Below are positions 53,279-63,604 of a DNA stretch of 64,000 nt, piece by piece (positions within the stretch are counted from its first letter, which is position 1; each line of letters begins with the position of its first letter). The stretch lies in contig CM062290.1 in NCBI GenBank assembly GCA_031216915.1, positions 258,206,291 through 258,270,290 on the forward strand, read 5' to 3'. Made by a program: the position numbers and the translations under genes. Origin of the DNA: Pictodentalium vernedei. Taxonomy: Eukaryota > Mollusca > Scaphopoda > Dentaliida > Dentaliidae. The notes below the pieces were generated by a model. It made no database searches. It was not told the origin of the DNA and worked only from the letters and a program-made list of their open reading frames with translations.

Positions 53279-55822
53279 CAAGAGGCCCCAGGGGGCCTGA
53301 GGGCGCTCACCTGACATGGTAGCCTAAATAACAACCCAGAGAATTGATTTCCACAAGTTGCATCTGCTCCTCCTAAGAAAAGCTGAAACCAAATATCCAA
53401 ATATTCTGACCAGTGGATCTAAAAAAAGATTTTTAAAGAATATTCCTCATACTGAACTAATTCATAATTCGGGCTCCCACAGGGAGCCCATATATGAACC
53501 CATGGACTTGGCTTTAACAAACCTGAATCTCACACCCCTAAGGATTCTGCACACCAAATATCAAAACATTCTGACTGCTGGATCTGAAGAAGAAGATTTT
53601 TAAAGAAAATTCCTCATTTTGAACCAAGTTACAATTCGAGCTCCCACAATCAGCCCAAATATGGACCTAGGGACATGGCTTGAACAAACTTGAATCTTAC
53701 CCCCCTAAGGATGCTGCATAAAAAATATCAAAAGCATTCATCTGCTGGATCTGAAGATTTTTAAAAAAAATTCCTCATTTTGAACTAAGTTGTCATTCAG
53801 GCTCCCATAGTGAGCCCAAATATGAACCAAGGGACTTGGCTTGATCAAACTTGAATCTCAGCCCCCCTAAGGTTGCTCCATGCCAAATATCAAAACATTC
53901 CAACTGCTGAATCTGAAAAAGAAGATTTTTAAAGAAAAATTCCTCATATTGACTAAGTTATAATTTGGGCTCCCACAGGGAGCCCAAATATGGACCCATG
54001 GACTTGGCTTTAACACACTTGAATCCCCCCCCCCCCTCCCCCCAAGGATGCTACTCACCACATATCAAACCATTCCGACTGCTGGATCTGAAGAAGAAGA
54101 TTTTTTAAGAAAATTCCTCATTTCGAACAAAGTTACAATTCAAGCTCCCACAGTGAGCCCAAATATGGACCTAGGGACATGGCATGAACAAACTTGAGTC
54201 TCACCCCCTAAGGATGCTGCATACCAAATATCACAAGATTCTGCCTGCTGGATCTTGAGAAGAAGATTTTCAAAGAAATTTGCCTGAAATGCACTAAGTT
54301 CAAATTTGGGCTCCTATACTGAGCCCAAATATAAACCCAAGGGGCCGATTTGAACAAACTTGAATCAGATCCACCCCACAATGTTGCATACCAAATATCA
54401 AAAGATTCTGCCTGCTGGATCTGGAGAAGAAGATTTTCAAAGAAATTTGCCTGAAATGCAGTAAGTTCAAATTTGGGCTCCTGTACTGAGCCCAAATATA
54501 AACCCAGGGAGCCGATTTGAACAAACTTGAATCAGATCCACCCCACAATGTTGCATACCCAATATCAAAAGATTCTGCCTGCTGGATCTTGAGAAGAAGA
54601 TTTTCAAAGAAATTTGCCTGAAATGCACTAAGTTCAAATTTGGGCTCCTATACTGAGCCCAAATATAAACCCAAGGGGCCGATTTGAACAAACTTGAATC
54701 AGATCCACCCCACAATGTTGCATACCAAATATCAAAAGATTCTGCCTGCTGGATCTGGAGAAGAAGATTTTCAAAGAAATTTGCCTGAAATGCAGTAAGT
54801 TCAAATTTGGGCTCCTATACTGAGCCCAAATATAAACCCAGGGGGCCGATTTGAACAAACTTGAATCAGATCCACCCTCCAATGTTGCATACCAAATATC
54901 AAAAGATTCTGCCTGCTGGATCTGGAAAAGAAGATTTTTTAAGAAATTTGCCTGAAATGCACTATGTTCGAAATCGGGCTCCTATACTGAGCCCAAATAT
55001 GAACCCAGGGGGCCGATTTGAACAAACTTGAATCAGATCCACCCTCCAATGCTGCATACCAAATATCAAAAGATTCTGCCTGCTGGATCTGGAAAAGAAG
55101 ATTTTTTAATGTTTTTCCCATTGCCTACAGTGTTAAAAAGTGCTGACTCAGCACTTTTTCAAAGTCCCGAAACTGTACCCTATGATAAAACCGATGGCAA
55201 ATTTTTTTTTACCAATTCTTTCTGTTGGTCCTAAGGAAGCTTCACACCAAATAAAAATTCTCGGTGCTGTGCAGTTTTGGAGATATGGGCATTTTAATTT
55301 TTTTCTATTTTTAGCTCCTGCGGTTCCCATGGGGCTACGGGAAAAAAAAAAATCAGCATAAATTAGGTACTTATGACCCAATAAGCCCTCACATAAAATT
55401 TGGTTCAAATCAGCCTCTCGGTTTGGAAAACAGAAATTTTGGGTGGGGCCAAAAATTTTGCCCCTCCCATAACGACGCCAAGTATAGCCCCACAAATTTC
55501 TCTTGAACAAATCTGAGTCTACACCTCAAAAGGAAGCTGCACACCAAATATCAAGTCTCTGCTACTGCTGGTTCATGAGAAGAAGATTTTTTAAGATTTC
55601 AGCACACTTTTTGGGTGCGGCCCTACCCACGGGCGAGGCAACTTGATTTGAACAAAATCAAATTGCGATGTCATAACAAACTATTATCTCAAATATCAAT
55701 TAAATTGGTTCAGCGGTTTGGGAGGAGAAGACGCAAACACCATGTTCACGGACGACGGATGCAGGACGACGGACGGTGAGTGATCACTATAGCTCTCCTG
55801 ACTGAAAGTCAGGTGAGCTAAT
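53279..55822 (+). mobile_element. HINE/pearl-like element with 167-bp tandem core
   Basis: 5' end CAAGAGGCCCC with GCTCACCTGAC shortly after, inverted at the 3' end as GTCAGGTGAGC. About ten units with a GAGCCCAAAT marker every ~167 bases fill 53.4-55.1 kb; the last five (54.13-55.09 kb) are nearly identical, the early ones diverged. A different 3' section follows, with GACGGACGACGG-like repeats and a terminal hairpin TAGCTCTCCTGAC/GTCAGGTGAGCTA, then AATAAAA. Minus-strand open frames of ~82 codons merely reflect the repeat. Confidence 0.75.
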
Positions 55823-55856
55823 AAAAATCCCCAGTTCCTTTGGGGTTAAAGTATTC

Positions 55857-56013
55857 AATTTATTAATCTCTTTACCTCACATAATGTTCAAAACCAGCCA
55901 GGACTAGACAGTCAAATTTTATAAATTTTTCAATTTTTGTCTCAAAAACTTATAAGCTCTCATTGGAACAAGTTCATTCCAGTGAGTAGTCATAAGATAT
56001 GTTTTAGAGGTGA
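55857..56013. mobile_element. MITE-1b remnant
   Basis: CTCTTTACCTCACATAATGT left end, TTTTTGTCTCAAAAACTTAT and CATAAGATATGTTTTAGAGG arms; the right end is lost where the next element starts. Confidence 0.65.
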
Positions 56014-56575
56014 CAAGAGCACCACCTGACGTGGCTCAATAAGCCTGTTCTACATCAAAAAGGGATGTAACTCATGTAAAAATAATTGGATGGAACCCAT
56101 ATTCACACTTGGTCAGTATTATTAGCTGGAAAATACACATACCAACTTTGGTTGAGATCAAATATTCCAAACCGGAGTTAATGGTCGGATACCAAAGATG
56201 TTAATAGACGGTCAACTTGTAAGTCGAATAAGAGTTGTAACTCATTTAAAAATAAATGGATGGAACCCATAATCAAACTTGGCCTGCATTACCAGCTGGG
56301 CAATACACATACCAACTTTGGTTGAGATCAAATAATCCAAACTGGAGTTATCGGTCAGAAACCCAAAATGTTGATAGACGGACAAATTCTAAGTCAAAAA
56401 GGGTTGTAACTCATTTAAAAATAAAGGAACGGAACCCATAATCGAACTTGGCCTGTATTACTAGCTGGGCAATACAAATACAAACTTTGGTTGAGATTAA
56501 ATAATTAAATAATGCAAACTGGTGTTATCAGTCAGACACCAAAAATGTTGATAGACGGTCGAAATCTTAGTAAAC
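56014..56575 (+). repeat. three tandem ~170-bp units
   Basis: GTAACTCATGTAAAAATAAT or GTAACTCATTTAAAAATAAA recurs near 56066, 56233 and 56405, each followed by TACACATACCAACTTTGGTT and GATAGACGG. The first unit starts CAAGAGCACCACCTGACG, the HINE-like 5' motif. A fourth unit lies beyond the following array, at 60.39 kb. Confidence 0.8.
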
Positions 56576-56982
56576 TAGAGTGATGTCATGCATGCAGCCC
56601 AACTGTCCTAGCAATGGCAATGCTAAGACACAAAATAGTCAGAGCCATTACGTGAGTTTAAAAAAAAGTTCTGCATCAAGTGACTGTAAAGAGTTAAAAA
56701 TGAATATTGGAGGAAAGAAAGAAAAAAAAATGCCTAATTGGCGGGGGATGGGCAGGGCAATAACTTCAACAATTTTCATTGGATGATTGTGATCACCAAA
56801 CTTGACCTAGAGGCATGTACTGAAAAGAATTGAAATCTGTTAACTTTTGTTTAAGTTATGGCATAAAGAAAGTTTGGACAGACAGATGGACTGACGAATG
56901 GATGGATGGAGTGAAGGATGGACTGACAGATAGATGGACGGAGCGAGGTCTGTGCTATATCCCTCTCTTGTGGGAGGGGATA
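56576..56982. other. HINE-like 3' region, no gene
   Basis: A diverged unit is followed by GACAGACAGATGGACTGACG and GGATGGATGGA repeats, as in the 3' parts of related elements. A 68-codon frame here is not convincing. Confidence 0.5.
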
Positions 56983-59900
56983 ATGAAAGTGTCAATGACA
57001 CTGTAGCTTAACTTGTGTATGTGTTGGGGATAATGTTCAATGTTTATGAAAGGATTATGAAATAAGACAAGAATTGTGATAATTGGGAATATGTTAATTT
57101 CTGTTCCCTGTATGCTATGTTTTTAATAAAAATAATATGAGGTGTACATGGTACTAAAGAGCTGAGGGGTGGGTCAATATGACCTCACAGTTAATGTATG
57201 TGGCCCTCACAGTTAACGTATGTCAATGAAAGTTACCAAGTTACAGTGAAATTATTTCAAAATGAGTCATCCTATCAAGTTACACTGAAATCCCTTCATA
57301 AATATGGCCTGTAGACTGTGCTAAAGGTTTTTGGGCTTTAGGCCTGTGTAGCCACGACGGTAGACCGATTGCAACTAAAAGGGAACGTCCTCATCTCGAC
57401 ATTATACAGAGTCATTCTACTAAGTTACAATGAAATCCCTTCACAAATACGACCTGTGGTCTGTACTAAAGTTTTTTGGGCTCGGGAAGCCATCATGGTT
57501 GAATGATCGCGACCAAAAGTGGGCGTTGTCATCTGGGCATAATCTGGAGTGATCCTACAAAGTTACAATGAAACTCCTTCATATATATGACCTGTAGACT
57601 GTGCTCAAGGTTTTGGGGCTTCGAGCCCCTGAAGCAATCACAGTTGACCAAACTCGACCAAAAGGGGATGTAATCATCTAGGCATTATATGGAGTCAACC
57701 TAACAAGTTACAATGAAATCCTTCTATAAATATGACCTATAGACTATGCTAAAGGTTTTTGGGTTTTGGGCCCGGGCAGCCATCAAGGCTAAATGATCGC
57801 GACCAAAAGGGGATGTTCTCATCTAGACATTATTTGGAGTCATCCTACCACGTTACATTGAAATCCCTTCATAAATATGACCTCTGGACCGTGATTAAGG
57901 TTTTCAGGCTTCGGGCCCCTGTAGCCATCACAGTTGCCCAATTGCGTCCAAAAGGAGTCGTTTTCATCTAGACATTATATGAAGTCAACCTACCAAGTTA
58001 CAATGAAATCCCTTCATTAATATGACCTGTGGACTGTGCTACAGGTTTTCGGACTTTGGGCTCAGGCAGCCATCATGGTTGAATGAGCACAACCAAAAGA
58101 GGACATTCTCATCTGGGTATCATCTGGAGTGATCCTACGAAGTTACAATGGAATCCATTAATAAATGTGACCTGTAGACTGTGCTCAAGGTTTTTGGGAT
58201 TCTGGCCCCTGTAGCAGTCATAGTTGACCAATCACGACCAAAAGGGGATGTCATGATCTAGGCATTATATGGAGTCAATCTAACAAGTTACAATGATATC
58301 CTTCCATAAATATGACTTATAGAGTATGCTAAAGGTTTTTGGGCTTGGGCAGCCATCAAGGCTGAATGATCGTGACCAAAAGGGGACATTCTCATCTAGA
58401 TATTATTTAGAGTCATCCTACCAAGGTACAATGAAATCCCTTCATAAATATGACTTGTAGACCATACTAAAGGTTTTCGGGCTTTGGGCCCCTGTAGCCA
58501 TCACACTTGCCCAATCGTATCCAAAAGGGGCTGTTCTCATCTAGACATTATATGAAGTCAACCTACGAAGTTACAATGAAATCCCTACATAAATATGGCC
58601 TGAAGACTGTGCTAAAAAGGTTTTCGGGCTTCGGGCTCGGGCAGCCATCATGGGTGATGATTGCAACCAAAAGGGCACATTCTCATTTGGGCATCATCTG
58701 GAGTGATCCTACGGAGTTGCAATGAAATCCCTTCATAAATATGACCTGTAGACTGTGCTCAATATTTTCGGGCTTTGGGCGCCTGTAGCCATCACAGTTG
58801 AACAATCACAACCAAAAGGGGAGGTCATCATCTAGGCATTATATGGAGTGAACCTAATAAGTTACAATGAAATCCTTCTATAAATAGTACCTATAGACTA
58901 TGCTAAAGGTTTTTGGGCTCGGGCAGCCATCAAGGCTGAATGACCGCGACCAAAAGGGGATGTTCTCATCTAGACATTATTTGGAGTCATCCTACCAAGC
59001 AACAATGAAATCCCTTCATAATTGTGGCCTGTAGACTGTGCTAAAGGTTTTCAGGCTTCGGGCCCCTGTTGCCGTCACAGTTGCCCAAAAGGGGATGTTC
59101 TCATCTAGACATTATATGAAGTCAACCTATCAAGTTACAATGAAATCCCTCCATAAATATGACCTGTAGATTGTGCTAAAGGTTTTCGGGCTTCAGGCTC
59201 GGACAGCCATCATGGTTGAATGATCGCAACCAAAAGGGGACATTCTCATCTGGGCATCATGTGGAGTGAGCCTACGAAGTTACAATGAAATGCCTTCATA
59301 AATATGACCTGTAGACTGTGCTCAAGGTGTTCGGGCTTTGGGCACCTGCAGCCGTCACAGATGACCAATCACGACAAAAAGAGGATGTCATCATCTAGGC
59401 ATTATATGAAGTCAACCTAACAAGTTACAATGAAATCCTTCCATGAATATGACCTTTTGACTATGCTAAATGTTTTTGAGCTCGGGCAGCCATCAAGACT
59501 GAATGACCGCGATCAAAATGGGACGTTCTCATCCAGACATTATTTGGAGTCATTCTACCAAGTTACAATGAAATCCCTTCATAAATATGACCTGTAGACT
59601 GTGCTAAAGGTTTTCGGGCTTCAGGCCCCTGTAGCCATCACAGTTGCCCAATCACGTCCAAAAGGGGACTTTCTCATCTAGACATTATATGAAGTCAACC
59701 TATCAAGTTAAAATGAAATCCCTCCATAAATATCACTTGTAGACTGTGCTAAAGGTTTTCGGGTTTTGGGCTCGGGCAGTCATCACGGTTGATAGATCAC
59801 GCCCAAATGGGGAAATTCTCATCTAGACATCATACGGAGTCATCCTACCAAGTTACAATGAAATGCCTCCATATTAAACATAAACTGCAGACTGCTAAAA

Positions 59901-60392
59901 GTTTTTGGGTTTCGGGCTTGGGCAGCCATCACGGTTGACAGATCATGCCCAAAAGGGGACATTCTCATCTAGGCATTATACAGAGGCATCTTACCAAGTT
60001 ACAATGAAATCCCTTCATAAATACGACCTGTAGACTGTGCTAATGGTTTTTGGGCTCTGGCAGCCATACCGGTTGACCGATCACAACCAAAAGGGGACGT
60101 TCTCATGAAGACATGACCTAAAACCTGCATATGAAATTTCGTGATGATCAGAAAAGAACTACTGGGTGTAGCCTGTACTTGAAGGTTGAATAAAAAAAAC
60201 TTTAACCACAAACTTTAACCAAAACTCCAAATGCCAACTAAACAGGAAAAAAAAACCCCAAACCCCCACTTGAACCTTCAGTAAAAAACTTTAACCACAA
60301 ACTTTAACCAAAACTCTAAATATTAACAGATGGACAGACGGACGGACAAAAGTCATTACTATAGCTCTCACTGTAAACAGTCGGGCTAAAAA
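56983..60392 (+). mobile_element. HINE-like element containing higher-order repeat array
   Basis: The left end ATGAAAGTGTCAATGACACT plus GTAGCTTAACTTGT matches the left end of the 26.28-kb element. The right end is GGACAGACGGACGGAC, then the hairpin TAGCTCTCACTG/CAGTCGGGCTAA. Between them lie ~200 bases of unique sequence and the 143-bp array. Confidence 0.6.
57290..60120 (+). repeat. 143-bp satellite-like array with tetrameric higher-order repeat
   Basis: About 20 monomers carry AAGTTACAATGAAATCC and CATAAATATGACCTGTAGAC. Four monomer types follow each other in fixed order: A (CAGTTGACC; CATCATCTAGGCATTATATG), B (CATCAAGGCTGAATGA; ACATTATTTGGAGTC), C (CACAGTTGCCCA; ACATTATATGAAGTCAACC), D (CATCATGGTTGAATGA; GGGCATCATCTGGAGTGATCC). 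A recurs at 57631, 58211, 58784, 59348; B at 57777, 58349, 58923, 59486; C at 57921, 58494, 59068, 59631; D at 57487, 58066, 58641, 59203. The period is thus ~562-580. The last three monomers depart from the order. Confidence 0.9.
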
Positions 60393-60590
60393 AGGGCCAT
60401 AACTCATGTAAAAATAATTGGACAGAACCCATATTTAAATTTGGCCTGTATTACTATCTGGGTAATACACATACCAACATTGGTTCAGATCAAATAATCC
60501 AAACTGGAGTTATCGGTCAGAAACCAATTGTTTACGGATGGACAGATGGACAGACAGATGGCTGGATGGATAGGCATTCTTAAAAATGGG
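60393..60590 (+). repeat. fourth copy of the ~170-bp unit
   Basis: CATAACTCATGTAAAAATAA, AATACACATACCAACATTGG and AACTGGAGTTATCGGTCAGA repeat the 56.0-56.6 kb unit. It ends in GGACAGATGGACAGACAGAT. The intervening element probably inserted into this array. Confidence 0.75.
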
Positions 60591-60898
60591 AGTTGTGGGC
60601 TTAATTTTTTGTGGAAAAATTGATAATTTTAAAACATTCGGACAACCGCTAAAAGTCGTTTCTTTGTAAATTTTTTTTTTGTGGGGGGGAATAGACGTGG
60701 TTAGATCCCCCCAAGATAAACCTGAAGAGGGGGCAACGCTAACCCCGGCCGTTAATTGACCATAAACCCTGAAAAATCGCTAGAAATCAATTCTTGCTTC
60801 ATAAGTCTCATATTTTACAGGCGTATCAAAAAGTTAAATATTTAGTTTTTCAATTTCAAGAGGAGCTATCATACACTTTTCATGACATTTGCCTTAAT
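60591..60898. other. intergenic, nothing recognised
   Basis: No gene or recognised repeat; short T and G runs near 60670-60690. Confidence 0.5.
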
Positions 60899-61096
60899 TT
60901 AACCCTCTAAACACTGATGGCAATATCACAAAATTCCAAGCAAGAAGTGTTTCCCAAAATACAACTAAGAATTTAATCAGTTCAATCTTGTGTGACAGAG
61001 AACTGTGATTGCACAGAATTTGATAAATTGCAAGTTGCATAAGGGAAAGAATCTGCAGTTTGAAACAGATATTTCAGCACCAGTGTAGGGAGTTAA
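60899..61096. mobile_element. MITE-3 copy
   Basis: TTAACCCTCTAAACACTGAT with AATATCACAAAATTCCAAGC left, CTTGTGTGACAGAGAACTG centre, and CACCAGTGTAGGGAGTTAA right. Confidence 0.75.
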
Positions 61097-61442
61097 TTAA
61101 CTCTAATGTTAGTATACATAATTTTTATACATGTATCCTCGCCCAAAAAAGAAAGTGTGCATTGCAGAAATTGATCAAACTCCAACAGAATAATTTTGTA
61201 GGTGTAAAGAGTGTTAACCTGTTCATGAATAAGTTATATTGAACACAAAAACAGCTTTCCCCGTTAAAATTGCATTAATGTTAAATGACGTGCTGCACAT
61301 TTGTGAAAAGGCATGTTTTGCACGTGGAGAGTCTGAAAATTCATGCAGCAGTGTGAATCCTTGGGTATTTAAACACTAAAGTAAGGCCTTCCTATCGTTC
61401 ACATTCAAACTTGCGCTGCTGTTAAAATGACTCCACATTAGC
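61097..61442. other. 5' flank of Tc1-like transposase
   Basis: GGGTATTTAAACACTAAAG at ~61363 could be a TATA-like promoter of the transposase. I searched by eye for a TIR that matches the downstream side and found none. Confidence 0.35.
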
Positions 61443-62429
61443 ATGCCAAGATTGACAATGAATCAACGTCTCCTTGCCCTGGGTATGATTAGAGCTGGCA
61501 GAACACACAGAGAGGTTGCCCAGCATTTGAACTGCCACCGTAACACTGTAGACAGGCTAGTCCATCGAGACCGCCCCCGCTCCGGGAGACCCCGAGTTAC
61601 CACCCCTGCAAAAGATCGGTATATCCGTGTCGTCCATCTCCGGAACCGGCAACAAACGGCAACAAAGACAGCCAGGAACATCCCTAACCTGAGACGGATA
61701 CATCCTCAAACAGTAATCAACTGACTGAGTGAATACGGCTTACGTCCTCGAAGACCTGCAATTCGTCCGATTTTGATGTTACGTCACCGTCGTGCTCGAC
61801 TGCAGTGGTGTAGACAACATCTCAGGCATCCCTTACACTGGTGGCGACGTGTTTTATTCACAGATGAATGTCGTTTCCATCTTTCATCATCAGATGGCCG
61901 CCAGAGAGTGTACAGACGTCGAAACGAACGCTACGCAGATCCATGTGTCGTGGAGCGAAACTGTTATGGGGGAGGGTCTCTCATGGTGTGGGGTGGCATC
62001 ACTGCCCGTAACAGAACTGAGCTGGTCATTATTGATGGCAATCTCAATGCAGCCAGATATCGTGATGAAGTGCTTACACCTGTTGTTGTCCCATTTCTGC
62101 AATGTCACGGTCCCGGCGTCATTCTACAGCAGGACAACGCCCGACCCCTCGCAGCTCGTGTTGTTCAACAGTATCTGCAGCAACAAGTGGATGTTCTTCC
62201 CTGGCCCGCAAATTCACCCGATATCTCACCCATTGAGCACGTATGGGACGAAATGAAACGTCAGCTACGCCGGCTTCCCCATGCACCGTCAACGCTTGTG
62301 GAACTCCAAAGACAGCTTATCAGAATATGGAACAACATCCCACAACACTTACATGCTAACTTGTTCGCTTTCATGATGCGTAGATGCACAGCAGTAGTCG
62401 ATGCAGACGGAGGTCATACCAGATATTAA
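61443..62429 (+). pseudogene. Tc1-like transposase with single TGA
   Basis: A 328-codon frame that is open apart from TGA at 61722-61724 (codon 94). N-terminal HTH: LLALGMIRAGRTHREVAQHL (~10-29), then a GRPR hinge (PRSGRPRVTT, ~45-54). The catalytic domain has D141 (LFTDECRF), GGGSLMVWGGI, D231 (ILQQDNARP) and E265 (SPIEHVWDEM); by my count 33 residues separate the last two, one fewer than usual for Tc1. The His common after DNARP is Leu here. C-terminal WNNIPQH and MMRRC blocks are complete. The family cuts and pastes DNA at TA. TGA from CGA would be one C-to-T change. The long 3' piece alone (from 61773) lacks the HTH. No TIRs were identified, so element limits are unknown. Confidence 0.9.
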
Positions 62430-62901
62430 GTGTGTGACTTTTGTGTTTGACCCTTAGTGTCTTTGACTCTCCATGGCACCAAGAGTATTCATCGTAGCGT
62501 AATGAAATTTCTCGTGTTGATCACACATTGATTCCTCTGTGATTGAATAAAATTTCCATGAATGAAAATGATATATATCTTTTTTTAGTGTTATTTTTTA
62601 GCATGCACACTTTCTTTTTTGGGAGAGTATATTTCAATCCAGTTTTACCTGCACCCGGGACTGATGCTTGGGAAGTTTGCTCAGAAAGTTTCCCAGAGAT
62701 CAGTGCCAAATGAAAATATGTTTTCAATGAAAAAATGCAAATGAAACAAATATTACAGCTTATAATTGTCACATTTTCACCAAATTGTACAAAGCTATTA
62801 AGTAAAATATTTTCTCAAGTGCTTTCCATGACATTTTCCAAGAAAGTCTGATTTTCAAGTACTTTCAAGGGCCTGGAATTTGTTTTAAAATTCAACCACT
62901 C
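62430..62901. other. 3' flank of transposase, nothing recognised
   Basis: A polyadenylation-like GATTGAATAAAATTTCC lies at ~62541. No matching TIR found. The remainder is AT-rich. Confidence 0.45.
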
Positions 62902-63062
62902 TAATCCTTTACCCAATGCACAAGATATAAAAATTTATAATTTTAAATATTATTTTCATTCCAATGAGGGAGTCTCATAATGTATGGTTTTGTTCCACTT
63001 TCTTTTAATTGCTCAACTTTGCAATTATGCAGATGTGTCCGATTTGTAAGGTAAAGGGTTAA
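62902..63062. mobile_element. MITE-1 copy, half palindrome deleted
   Basis: TAATCCTTTACCCAATGCAC and GTAAGGTAAAGGGTTAA ends. Only one stem arm (CATTCCAATGAGGGAGTCTC) remains. It shares its terminal TTAA with the next copy. Confidence 0.75.
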
Positions 63063-63308
63063 TCCTTTACCAAACGCAGAAGATATCAAAATTTATTATT
63101 TTAAATATCATTTTTTTTAATTTTTCAAAAAAAAATCAACAAAACCATATCATGTGACCCCTCACTGGAATGAGCTCAATGAGCTTGTTCCAATGAGGGG
63201 TCACATGATATGGTTGTGTTGAAATATTTTGAAAAATTTAATTTTTACAACTGCTCAAGTTGCATATTACGCATGCGGATGCAGGTGATTCGTTAGGTAA
63301 AGGGTTAA
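63059..63308. mobile_element. MITE-1 copy
   Basis: TTAATCCTTTACCAAACGCA and CGTTAGGTAAAGGGTTAA. A strong inner hairpin CATGTGACCCCTCACTGGAA/TTCCAATGAGGGGTCACATG meets at GAGCTCAATGAGC. Confidence 0.88.
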
Positions 63309-63604
63309 AGCACTTTTAAGGACCTGTACGAACCCTGTACAAAGCTCTGTTAGAGATGTAATGTTTCAAGGTAACAGTTTTCTTGACAAAAATTCTGATG
63401 ATACATTTGACGTCCAACTGTAAAGCTGGGAATATGGACTCCAATGTCATATGCTACTCTATGCTTGTCATAAAACACATTTATGAAAAGTTTTGAGGAA
63501 AAGTGCTCAATGTTTTGACTCCAGACAAACCAATACAGTGATTTGTCCTCTGATTTTCACTGATGCTTTAGCTTTTGAACCAAATGTCATACTTACAGTA
63601 CTGG
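63309..63604. other. intergenic, nothing recognised
   Basis: No gene or repeat recognised. Confidence 0.5.

Noticed and set aside
54208-54882. Several 82-95-codon minus-strand frames with near-identical proteins
   Set aside because: They are the 167-bp tandem unit read through; 167 is not a multiple of three, so the frames overlap by repeat structure and do not form a gene family.
53279-60392. CRISPR array
   Set aside because: Repeat units are 143-170 bp, continuous and diverged, without short direct repeats separated by unique spacers; the DNA is also eukaryotic.
61097-62901. TIRs for the second Tc1-like element
   Set aside because: Several short inverted matches were tried by eye (GTGATCAAC, TGAATAA-type words), but none exceeds chance length or lies next to TA at matching positions.
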